Source: Thiomargarita sp. | Lineage (GTDB): Bacteria; Pseudomonadota; Gammaproteobacteria; Beggiatoales; Beggiatoaceae | Length of the DNA stretch: 26,574 nt | Assembly (NCBI GenBank): GCA_030635005.1 | Contig: DAOVZS010000005.1 | Coordinates: 1 to 26,574, forward strand | Reading direction: 5' to 3' | Part shown: positions 14,432-22,995 of the stretch, piece after piece | Position numbering within the stretch: the first letter of the stretch is position 1 | Layout of the letters: each line of letters opens with the position of its first letter | Position numbers and translations under genes: made by a program | Notes under the pieces: generated by a model | Told to the model about the DNA's origin: nothing | Database searches by the model: none | What the model saw: only the letters and a program-made list of their open reading frames with translations

Positions 14432-17400
14432 TTATGTCTTCAGTAATAGGGTCAAATGATCCACTAAGTCTGGATACTGCTTTAAAGTCTCGGGTAACGC
14501 ATTCAAATCAAATAATCGTGCTTGGTTTTGTAAGCGCATTCCCAATTGTTCTAAACGAGAATAATGATATTGCACGCCTAAGCTTTGAAGTTTGTCACCA
14601 AATGTAATTAAACTGTTAATGCCTAATGACGGTTCATCATGAATTTCTTGCCATTGTGCATTTAACTCATTTTGCATAATATATAATAAATCTGAGAATT
14701 TGGCAAATAATTCAGGCGTAATAGACAACACTTCTTTAGGCCTTTCTTTCTTGTCTGGAGTCACCGCATTTGTTTTAGAATGTGCTAAAAAACGGCTGAT
14801 TTCCATAATTAAATCAATACGTTTTATGGGTTTTCCTAAAAATCCATCGCCCAGTACTTCAACTTTCTTTTTTTCTTTTTTCATTAAAGAGGCGGTAATA
14901 AAAATAATCGGGATATGTTTGAGCGCATCCTGTGTTCTAATCTGTTTGGCTGCCTCATAACCACTCATTAAGGGCATTTTCTTATCCATTAAAATCACAT
15001 CAGGCTTATGTTTTTCTGCTAATTCAACGGCTGTTTTCCCATTGTCCGTTTCAATTAAGTGAAGTGTTTTATAAGGAGACAGATATGCAATGATCAAATC
15101 ACGATTGAGTTTGATATCTTCAACAATTAATATCTTAGCAGGATTAAAATAAAATTGTTCTATATCAACATCAGAGAAGTTTTGTGTGGTGATAGGGACA
15201 GCAATCTTAATTTTAGGTAAATGTACTGTAAAAGTACAGCCGTAATTGGGGAGACTTTTTAAGGTAATCGTACCCCCCATCATTTCAACTAAGCGACGTG
15301 TAATGGTTAAACCAAGTCCCGTACCGCCATATTTTGCATGTTCTTGACCATTTTGTTGTGTAAATGCTGTGAAAATCGTTTCTTGATGTTCAAAACTAAT
15401 GCCTTTACCCGTATCTTCTACAATAAAAATAAATTCACCATATTCTGATGTCGTCTCTTGCCATTGACTGGATAATTTAATAAAGCCATTGTCTGTGAAT
15501 TTGACTGCATTACTTAATAAATTCAATAAAATTTGGCGTAAACGTGTTTCATCCAAACATAAGGCACTGGGGATATTGGGGGCAATGTCTATGATAAATT
15601 CTAAACATTTTTCATTGAGTTTACTGGTAAATACTTGTCCAATATCTTGAAATACTTGATGGGGTTCGACTGCAGTATACTTTAAGACGAGTTTGCCCGC
15701 TTCCACTTTGGCTAAATCAAGTATATCATTCAGTAAACTGAGTAAGGTTTTTCCACTACTGTTAATAGCAGACAAGTATTCTTTGTATTGTGGTTCTTGT
15801 ACTTTACTAGACAAAATTTCGGTAAACCCTAAAATGGCATTCATCGGCGTGCGAATTTCGTGGCTCATATTGGCTAAAAATTCACTTTTAGCATGATTGG
15901 CAGCATCGGCTTCTTCTTTCGCTTCTTTCAAAGCATTTTCTGATTGTTGGCGTTCTGTAATATCACGAATGGAGGAAATCAATAAATACCCCCCTTCAAA
16001 CTTTAGGGATTGTAGAAATATTTCAACTGGAAATTCTAATCCATCTTTTCGTCGGTGAATCGTTCTAATAACACCTTGAAGATTGCTATGAATCACCGCA
16101 TCAAATTTCGCTTCCATTTGAAGACGTGTACAATACGGTTTGATATCTTGCGATCCCATTTTCAATAATTCTTTTCGTGAATAACCCGTACTCTCACACG
16201 CCATTTTATTCATGTCAACAAATTTCATTTTTTGACGATTAATAATAAAAATAGCATCTGCAGCATTATCCAGAGCCACCCGAAAACGACGTAATGATTC
16301 TTCTGCTTGCCGACGTCTGATATGATTTCTTTGTACGGTAATCGCATATTCAATATCTACAGCAAGCTCTTCAAATAATTGTATGGTATCTTTATCAAAG
16401 AGCTCTATGTGTTTCGTATAAATATTGATCGCTCCAATGGTAGTCCCTTGTAACTTTAAAGGCATCGCCATTGAAGAGGCATATCCATATTTTAAGGCTT
16501 GGGTACGCCACGCACTATAATGTGAATCTGTCAGTATATTTCGTGAAAAAGCCACTTCACCTGTCCGAATAGCTATCCCAGTAGGCCCTTGTGAATATTC
16601 ATTATCGCCCCAACTGATCTTAAGATTATCTAAATATTGAAGATTATCACCCGCTTTTGCGATGGGCGTGATTGTTTTTTGGGGATCATTGTTTGCCAAT
16701 CCTACCCATACTAAAGGATAACCGATATTATGGACTAATACATAACACACTTCATTCAGCATGGAGACTTCATCATTAGCATGAAATATCACATTACGAC
16801 ATGCAATCAATACTTTTAAACTAAAATTTGCCTTTTGTAAAGCTTGTTCAGTTTGTTTGATTTCAATAATTTTTTGTTGTATTTTTTTGTGTTCTGTAAT
16901 ATCCCGAATAATGGCAGAAAACACTATTTTCTTATCTATTGTCCAAGTCGTCACAGAAAGATTCAATGGAAATTCCTCTCCATTCTTTTTTAAACCAGAG
17001 ACTTCAACAGTATGCCCTTTTAAATGAGAGTGTCCTGTTTCTTTTAGCTGTAAAAAATGTTTCCGATGACTTTTTTTATATTGATCAGGCATTAAAATAG
17101 AAATGGATTTTCCTAAAATTTCAGCTGTGTGATAACCAAAACTTTTTTCTGCCCCATTATTCCAATATGTAATCAATCCATTTTCATCAGTAGCAATAAT
17201 GGCATCATTTGCTAATTGCATAATGGAACGAAATCGTTTCTCATTGAATTTAATGCTTTTAATGATGGGTGTACTGATGGCAGAAAATAGCAGTGTACCC
17301 GCGATGATGGTGAATAAAGCAATAATGAATACAATCCAAAACGCATGGATAAAAGGGGCACGGATTTCATCTAAACTAATTTTAGCCACAATACCTAAGT

Positions 17401-17920
17401 TTAAAATAGCAACGGGTTCATGAGCAGCTAATACTTTTATCCCTTGATAATCCAATCCGATGACGGAACCCGATTTTCCTGCGAGTGCCAATTTCATTGG
17501 CATTGCCAGTTCAGAATCAAAAGAGATATCAGCGGGTTTATCAGTATGATATTGGCGATGTCGTAATAAAAACACAATGTGATTGTTTTCACGTCGTGCT
17601 AAGGTAAATTCTCCTGTTTCTCCCCACCCTTTATAATTTTTATGAGCATCAATAATTTGGAGAATTGAATTATTCCCCCCTTCCTTTATGACATGTGTTA
17701 CAGAATCTGTGGTGTCTTGATGCATGAGACGGGCATGATTAAGATCAAATCGTGCGATCGCTTCTATTAAACGTGCTTGACTTTGGGCAGTGGTAATTAA
17801 ATCAGCCCGTTTTTGTTCAAAAGCCGTATGGTAAAGAATACCAATAGCCACGCTACCAATAATGAGAGCTACTGATGTCATAATAACTGCTAAAGTTATA
17901 AATCTGATTTTTTCTCTCAT
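14432..17920 (-). CDS. Large membrane hybrid histidine kinase, Cache-like-PAS-GAF-PAS-HisKA-HATPase-REC
   Basis: At 1162 residues this is the largest protein in the window. A membrane helix at about 9-30 and another at 191-216 bracket a periplasmic Cache-like sensor with the motif GETGEFTLARR (100-110) and GKSG (148-151). A PAS domain at about 225-345 precedes a GAF domain at about 365-530 and a second PAS at about 545-655. The H-box MSHEIRTP has His687; the ATPase domain at 790-905 has NLLSNAVKF, EDTGKG and GGTGLGLT. The receiver at 927-1045 has Asp979 and Lys1030. A final ~110-residue helical region (about 1055-1162) has no HPt histidine motif. It lies 12 bases after the REC-PAS-kinase gene, with AAGGAA before its ATG, and two bases before the REC-kinase gene, so three kinases form one operon. 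Confidence 0.92.
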   Translation of the reverse strand: MREKIRFITLAVIMTSVALIIGSVAIGILYHTAFEQKRADLITTAQSQARLIEAIARFDLNHARLMHQDTTDSVTHVIKEGGNNSILQIIDAHKNYKGWGETGEFTLARRENNHIVFLLRHRQYHTDKPADISFDSELAMPMKLALAGKSGSVIGLDYQGIKVLAAHEPVAILNLGIVAKISLDEIRAPFIHAFWIVFIIALFTIIAGTLLFSAISTPIIKSIKFNEKRFRSIMQLANDAIIATDENGLITYWNNGAEKSFGYHTAEILGKSISILMPDQYKKSHRKHFLQLKETGHSHLKGHTVEVSGLKKNGEEFPLNLSVTTWTIDKKIVFSAIIRDITEHKKIQQKIIEIKQTEQALQKANFSLKVLIACRNVIFHANDEVSMLNEVCYVLVHNIGYPLVWVGLANNDPQKTITPIAKAGDNLQYLDNLKISWGDNEYSQGPTGIAIRTGEVAFSRNILTDSHYSAWRTQALKYGYASSMAMPLKLQGTTIGAINIYTKHIELFDKDTIQLFEELAVDIEYAITVQRNHIRRRQAEESLRRFRVALDNAADAIFIINRQKMKFVDMNKMACESTGYSRKELLKMGSQDIKPYCTRLQMEAKFDAVIHSNLQGVIRTIHRRKDGLEFPVEIFLQSLKFEGGYLLISSIRDITERQQSENALKEAKEEADAANHAKSEFLANMSHEIRTPMNAILGFTEILSSKVQEPQYKEYLSAINSSGKTLLSLLNDILDLAKVEAGKLVLKYTAVEPHQVFQDIGQVFTSKLNEKCLEFIIDIAPNIPSALCLDETRLRQILLNLLSNAVKFTDNGFIKLSSQWQETTSEYGEFIFIVEDTGKGISFEHQETIFTAFTQQNGQEHAKYGGTGLGLTITRRLVEMMGGTITLKSLPNYGCTFTVHLPKIKIAVPITTQNFSDVDIEQFYFNPAKILIVEDIKLNRDLIIAYLSPYKTLHLIETDNGKTAVELAEKHKPDVILMDKKMPLMSGYEAAKQIRTQDALKHIPIIFITASLMKKEKKKVEVLGDGFLGKPIKRIDLIMEISRFLAHSKTNAVTPDKKERPKEVLSITPELFAKFSDLLYIMQNELNAQWQEIHDEPSLGINSLITFGDKLQSLGVQYHYSRLEQLGMRLQNQARLFDLNALPETLKQYPDLVDHLTLLLKT

Positions 17921-17932
17921 TATGACGTTTCC

Positions 17933-19384
17933 TTATGCTGATAACGGGAAAATCAATTCAATGACAAGCCCTTGAGTATCGGTTCGATTATAAGCACGAC
18001 ATGTTCCCGAAACTTCCCATATTAATGAGGCTATCATGGATAAACCTAATCCCATCCCAATCACTTCCCCTGTAAAACATTTTTCCCCTTGATAATAAGA
18101 AGTCCAAATTTTAGACAGTTGTTTTGGGGAGAGATGTAAGCCATCATCAGTGATTTTTAAATGTATCAAGCCATCATTCAATGTCATCTCAATTTTTAAT
18201 TTGGGATTTCCATTGGGATGAAATTTTTTAGCATTGTCAAAAAGCTCTCTTAAAATCAATTCTATTGCCTGATAGGTTAATGTGACATAGCATTTTTCGG
18301 GTTGTGTATAATTTTCATGACATACTTGGACATCAATCTTTTTTTCTTCAAGATCGAGTGTATTAATAATAGATAAGATATCGCTAATTGAACATAATAT
18401 ATCAGTTGTTTTTGCTTTCGTATGAATATTCATATATTGAATAATCTCTTCAATCTCATTTTGAAGATGAACAGCAGATTTATAAGCATTTTGAATATGC
18501 TCATCTCTTTCTAATTCTGATATTTCTTTATGTTTAGCAGTGAGTACTTTAAGCCAGTATACGAGGGGTAGAAATGGGGTTCTAAATTTGTGACTAATTT
18601 GGCTATTAAGGGTCCATTTGAGTCTTTCAGAAATAATATTTTCTGTGACATCCGTTAAGCAAATCAGATTTTCTTCTTTGCCTGAAGAGATTTTAGTGAC
18701 TGAAATTTGCAACCAAAATGCTTTAGAAGTGCTCGTTTCAGGACGTACTACAAGATATTGCGGTGTATCTTGCTTTTCTAACCAAGTATTCCAAATTTCT
18801 TTAGGTTCACACCGATAGCATTTTGCAGTGTGAACGACGAATGTATCCAAAATGGGCTCATCGGGATCTCTGGGTAAATCAAGATATAATCGGGCTCTTG
18901 GATTGGCATACAAGATATCACCTTTTTGATCCAGTGTTAAATACCCATCACTCGCATGTTCAACGACATGTTCAAATTTATTTTTTTCCGAAGTTAAACG
19001 ACGATAACGATTCAGTTTAGTGATGGTGTGTACCCGTGCACGTAATTCAGCATGATCAAAAGGTTTCAGCAAAAATTCATCCGCCCCCACTTCTAATCCT
19101 TTTTGACGTAAAGTCATACTGTCTAAGGAAGTCAGCATAATAATAGGGATTTCAGCCAATAAAGGATCAGCACGCAAGGTAAGACACACCTCAAAACCAT
19201 CAATATCAGGCATCATCACATCTAACAAGATAATATCAGGTGTATGTTTTGAGGCTAAGCTTAAAGCATCCTGTCCATTTTCAGCAAAAACAAATTTATA
19301 TCCTTGATTGCTCAATAAAATTTCTAAGGTATCGCGATGAATTTGTTCATCATCAACGATAAGAATAGTACTTTGATAGTTCAT
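17933..19384 (-). CDS. REC-PAS-histidine kinase with atypical H-box
   Basis: The product is a soluble, kinase-like response protein of 483 residues and the first gene of a three-kinase operon. The receiver (about 6-125) has the acidic pair at 11-12, Asp55 and Lys107. A PAS domain covers about 135-250. The kinase core follows with an unusual H-box, ISHKFRTPF (His265), where the residue after the histidine is Lys instead of Glu or Asp. The ATPase domain (about 375-480) keeps the N-box ELFDNAKKF and G2 box GMGLGLS, but the G1 box reads DDGLHL, with the second glycine replaced. Catalytic activity may therefore be weak. The start at 19384 gives MNYQSTILIVDD and has AAGAAG upstream; an ATG at 19414 would add ten residues but has no ribosome site. 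The gene diverges from the VWA gene. Confidence 0.85.
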   Translation of the reverse strand: MNYQSTILIVDDEQIHRDTLEILLSNQGYKFVFAENGQDALSLASKHTPDIILLDVMMPDIDGFEVCLTLRADPLLAEIPIIMLTSLDSMTLRQKGLEVGADEFLLKPFDHAELRARVHTITKLNRYRRLTSEKNKFEHVVEHASDGYLTLDQKGDILYANPRARLYLDLPRDPDEPILDTFVVHTAKCYRCEPKEIWNTWLEKQDTPQYLVVRPETSTSKAFWLQISVTKISSGKEENLICLTDVTENIISERLKWTLNSQISHKFRTPFLPLVYWLKVLTAKHKEISELERDEHIQNAYKSAVHLQNEIEEIIQYMNIHTKAKTTDILCSISDILSIINTLDLEEKKIDVQVCHENYTQPEKCYVTLTYQAIELILRELFDNAKKFHPNGNPKLKIEMTLNDGLIHLKITDDGLHLSPKQLSKIWTSYYQGEKCFTGEVIGMGLGLSMIASLIWEVSGTCRAYNRTDTQGLVIELIFPLSA

Positions 19385-19431
19385 ATAAATAGGCTTCTTG
19401 AGTGATTCATCCAATTTTTAAATAAATGTTG

Positions 19432-19437
19432 TATAAT
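19432..19437 (+). promoter_or_regulatory. Possible -10 box (TATAAT) for the VWA gene
   Basis: A perfect TATAAT lies 28 bases before the VWA start codon, in the short gap between divergent genes. No recognisable -35 box sits at 16-18 bases upstream, so the promoter would need an activator or the match may be chance in AT-rich sequence. Confidence 0.3.
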
Positions 19438-19464
19438 ACAATAATTTTTCATTGATGACAAGAT

Positions 19465-20739
19465 ATGTCAGTAACCGTTTACGATGCTCAAATACGACTT
19501 GATACAGCTTTATCAACACCGATGATGTTAGCTGATACACAGCAAACTGTTTTTTTACGGGTAGGGCTTACCGGTTTACCTTTAAAAAAACAAAAGATAG
19601 CCCCTATTAATGTCGCTTTAGTGATTGATACGTCGGCGTCTATGCAAGGCGAGAAAATGCAACGTGCTAAAGAAGCAGCGATTATGGCTATTAAGCGTTT
19701 GCATGACAATGATATTATTTCTGTGATTACTTATGATCATCATGCAGAAGTGCTGTTACCTGCCACACATATTATCGATCAAGATCAAGATGCCATTATT
19801 ACGAAAATTCATCAATTGAGAGCGAGCGGGCAAAGTGCATTGTATGATGGACTTTATAAAGGCGCAAAGGAAATTCGCAAATTCTGGGATAATACACGGG
19901 TGAATCGTATTGTATTAGTGTCAGATGGTTTGGCTAATGTAGGCATCACCGCATCTGATGATTTTGGACAATTTGGTGCTACCTTAGCGGATGAGAATAT
20001 CGCCGTCACAACGATTGGTTTAGGCTTACGTTTTAATGAAGATTTGATGACACAGTTATCATTAAAAAGTGATGGGAATCATGCATTTGCTGAGAATGCA
20101 TCTGATTTACTTCGTTTTTTTGAACATGAATTTTGTGATATTTTTTCTGTGGTATCTCAAGAAGTCACGGTGACGATTATTGGTGTTGATGGGGTTTATC
20201 CCCTTCGAGTTTTAGGGCGAGAGGCTATCATCAAAAAGTCACAGGTGTCTATCAAATTAAATCAATTATATAGTCAGCAAGAAAAATATGTCTTGTTAGA
20301 ACTCGAAGTGCCCCCAACGCAAGTGATTCAAGAACGTATGCTGGCGGGCGTGGCTGTTGTTTATCATAATTTAGGCTCAAATACAGGCGAACGTTTAAGC
20401 AGTATGATTTCTACCACTTTTACACATTCACCGCAATTAGTCAAAGAAAAAACGAATATAGCAGTCATGACCGCTGCTGTGGAACAATTAGCCATAGAAA
20501 AAAATGAGTTAGCGGTGACCTTACGTGATGATGGTAAAGTCATAGAAGCCCGAAAAATATTAGTAGATAATGCCCATTTTTTAGCAGAAGAATCCGCAAA
20601 ATATGGCTCTCCAAGTTTAGAAAAATTAAGACATATCAATAAAATTGACGCTAAAAATTTAGATGATGAACATTGGGCACGTCAACGCAAGAAAATGCGT
20701 GGTGAACAGCATCGTTTGAAAACTCAGCAGAAATATTAA
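19465..20739 (+). CDS. VWA-domain protein
   Basis: This 424-residue protein has a von Willebrand factor A domain at about 48-215. The metal-ion site DTSAS lies at 55-59; SGQSALYDGL supplies the third MIDAS position, with Ser where Thr is usual, and VSDGLANVG supplies the Asp. The N-terminus forms a short beta-rich region, and the C-terminal half, about 230-424, has no domain I can name; its end is rich in Lys, Arg and Gln. There is no signal peptide or membrane helix, so a cytoplasmic location is likely, although relatives of the YfbK type are often exported. It is followed after 49 bases by a membrane HEAT-repeat gene and diverges from a kinase operon. VWA proteins commonly act as metal-dependent adaptors in protein complexes; the partner is not known. 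Confidence 0.82.
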   Translation: MSVTVYDAQIRLDTALSTPMMLADTQQTVFLRVGLTGLPLKKQKIAPINVALVIDTSASMQGEKMQRAKEAAIMAIKRLHDNDIISVITYDHHAEVLLPATHIIDQDQDAIITKIHQLRASGQSALYDGLYKGAKEIRKFWDNTRVNRIVLVSDGLANVGITASDDFGQFGATLADENIAVTTIGLGLRFNEDLMTQLSLKSDGNHAFAENASDLLRFFEHEFCDIFSVVSQEVTVTIIGVDGVYPLRVLGREAIIKKSQVSIKLNQLYSQQEKYVLLELEVPPTQVIQERMLAGVAVVYHNLGSNTGERLSSMISTTFTHSPQLVKEKTNIAVMTAAVEQLAIEKNELAVTLRDDGKVIEARKILVDNAHFLAEESAKYGSPSLEKLRHINKIDAKNLDDEHWARQRKKMRGEQHRLKTQQKY

Positions 20740-20788
20740 CCATTCTTTCCCCTACATATGACCCTTCTAAAAAACTAAGACAATATTT

Positions 20789-22993
20789 ATGGATACATTA
20801 AAGAAAGATTCAGTTGTTCTTCTCATATTATTGTCCATACTTTTTTTGCTTGTCAGCTTTGTTGTGCAGAAAAATGAAATACTCGTTGGGACAATAGCGT
20901 TACTGATTGCCTTAAATTTTATAGTCTCCTTAACATATTTATTCCGTCAAGGAAAAATTACGAGTAGTATTATTTTTCTTAATATCCTTCAAATCGCATT
21001 TTTTTGTAGATTATTTCCTTTAATTCATGATGTGCTTGGGGCAGACCATTATTCTTATGAACTCCCGCCTATGTGGTATGACTGGCTTGAATTGGTCACG
21101 ATACATGTTTTTAGAGCTATTGATCTTTTAGATATTCTCAGTGCATATGATATTGATTTGCAAAGTGTCCATCCTAACAGTTCATTAGTAGGCGGTATAC
21201 TTGTGAGTATGCATGCCATGGTTGACATTTTCATCATGGGTGCCATTCTTATTTTTATTCGTCACCGTTCAGCTGCGATGAAGAAAAATGGTATTTTGGA
21301 CTTTTTTGGGGAAAAAACAGGGTATTTTCTTAAAATACTGCGTCATACCATAGAAGCCTGCGTGATTTTTTTTGTTATTTATATTGCCATTAGCAATCAG
21401 TGGGGTATGAGAAATTTTTTATTATGGTGTTTAGATAATTTAGTACGTACATTGGATTTTGGAGATGCGATGGAGATTTTTGACTGGCAATCTCATGATT
21501 TAGAAATGGATATTTGGTTAGAAACGCTTGCAGTGTTATTTCGTATCGTTGTCAGTGTCTATATTCTAGGATTAGCAAATATTATATTTTTGCATCTCTT
21601 TGGGGGCGGGGGTAAAACGATGGATGAGTTATCAGCAATTTGTAATTCTAATACTGAATATTCTCCTAAAGAACGTCGTTTGGCTCTTTCTGCTTTAATA
21701 AAATTCAAATCATCTGCTGTGATTCCCCATTTAGTCACCACTTTAGGTAATCGTAATAGTTATATTCGTCATGCTGCTGCCCAAGCCTTAAAAAAAGTTG
21801 ATAATCAATGGCAAAAAAGTGATATTGGCATACAGGCGATACAAAACTTTGCGATTACATTAAAAAAAGATAAGAATGAATTTTCACGTCAAGCTGCTGC
21901 TGAAGCCTTGGGGCTTGTAGGACCCTCCGCTGTGAAAGTCGTGCCCACCTTAGTCAAAGCATTGGTGGATAAAAAACGTAGTGTTCGTAATACTGCTGCC
22001 AATACTTTGAAAAAAATTGCGCCCAACTGGTCAAAAGCGGGCAGCAAAAAACGTGCACTTCAAGAATTAGTGAATGGATTGATAGGCACAAAAAAAGAGA
22101 TTCATGACATCACACTTGAAATCTTAATCTTGATGGGACCAGAAACTTCGGTGGAAATACTGCCACTTTTCATACAAACGGTGGCTAATAGTAATGTGAA
22201 AATACGTGCTGCTGTGGCTCAAGCATTATTGGTAGAGGAAAATAGCCTTTCAAATGCGATGGTGGGTATCGTGTGCCTATTAGCGGATAGTCCAGAACGT
22301 AGTTTCGCCATCAGCATTTTAGGAAAATTGCCTTCAAGAACCGCTAACAAAACGATTCCAATATTAATAAAAGCATTAAAAAATAAAAATATGCACATCC
22401 GTAGTTTTGCTGCGATTGTATTAGGACATATGGGACCTTATGCTCATGAGGCTGTCTATCAACTCATACTGACATTAGTAGACAAAGACCTGGAAGTTTT
22501 TCTGGCAGCATCAACCGCGTTGGAGGAAATTTCTCCAGATTGGCAACACGATGCCGCAGTTCATAAGGCATTACCTTATTTAATGAAGGTGTTATCGGGT
22601 GATAATTTAATGATCGATAATACAAAATTCATCCCAATCTTAATTAATGCATTAAGTACGGAAGAAAAAACAGTCCGTTGTCAAATAGTCACCCTCTTAT
22701 GTCAAATAGACGCGACCAATCCTCAGGTGATTCAAGGCTTGACAACAGCATTAAATGATAAAGATGATGATATTTGCTATGCAGCAGTCATCGCTTTGGG
22801 GAATATCGGTGCTCCTGCGATTAAAGCTTGTCTTATTCTGGTGACGATACTTAAGCATGACAATAAAAAAATCCAGCATGCTGTTTCGAAAACCTTAGTA
22901 AAAATTAAGCCAAAATGGTGGAAAGATGATGAAATTAAAGACGCTTATGAATTTTTTACTGAATTTGGTTTTAAAACTACTGTGAAAAAATAA
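20789..22993 (+). CDS. Membrane-anchored HEAT-repeat protein
   Basis: The N-terminal ~270 residues are hydrophobic, with likely membrane segments at about 9-27, 31-52, 58-78, 134-157, 187-203 and 246-270. After a glycine-rich turn (FGGGGK, 271-276), residues 292-725 form a series of PBS-lyase-type HEAT repeats, for example the units AIPTLVKAL-like and VRNTAANTLKKI, SFAAIVLGHMGP and CYAAVIALGNIGAP. HEAT solenoids bind other proteins, so this is probably a membrane-bound scaffold facing the cytoplasm. It has 734 residues and matches no named family I recognise as a whole. Its start lies 49 bases after the VWA gene and its stop two bases before miaB. The VWA protein is the obvious candidate partner. 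The first units may be read differently by a dedicated repeat finder. Confidence 0.8.
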   Translation: MDTLKKDSVVLLILLSILFLLVSFVVQKNEILVGTIALLIALNFIVSLTYLFRQGKITSSIIFLNILQIAFFCRLFPLIHDVLGADHYSYELPPMWYDWLELVTIHVFRAIDLLDILSAYDIDLQSVHPNSSLVGGILVSMHAMVDIFIMGAILIFIRHRSAAMKKNGILDFFGEKTGYFLKILRHTIEACVIFFVIYIAISNQWGMRNFLLWCLDNLVRTLDFGDAMEIFDWQSHDLEMDIWLETLAVLFRIVVSVYILGLANIIFLHLFGGGGKTMDELSAICNSNTEYSPKERRLALSALIKFKSSAVIPHLVTTLGNRNSYIRHAAAQALKKVDNQWQKSDIGIQAIQNFAITLKKDKNEFSRQAAAEALGLVGPSAVKVVPTLVKALVDKKRSVRNTAANTLKKIAPNWSKAGSKKRALQELVNGLIGTKKEIHDITLEILILMGPETSVEILPLFIQTVANSNVKIRAAVAQALLVEENSLSNAMVGIVCLLADSPERSFAISILGKLPSRTANKTIPILIKALKNKNMHIRSFAAIVLGHMGPYAHEAVYQLILTLVDKDLEVFLAASTALEEISPDWQHDAAVHKALPYLMKVLSGDNLMIDNTKFIPILINALSTEEKTVRCQIVTLLCQIDATNPQVIQGLTTALNDKDDDICYAAVIALGNIGAPAIKACLILVTILKHDNKKIQHAVSKTLVKIKPKWWKDDEIKDAYEFFTEFGFKTTVKK

Positions 22994-22995
22994 AT

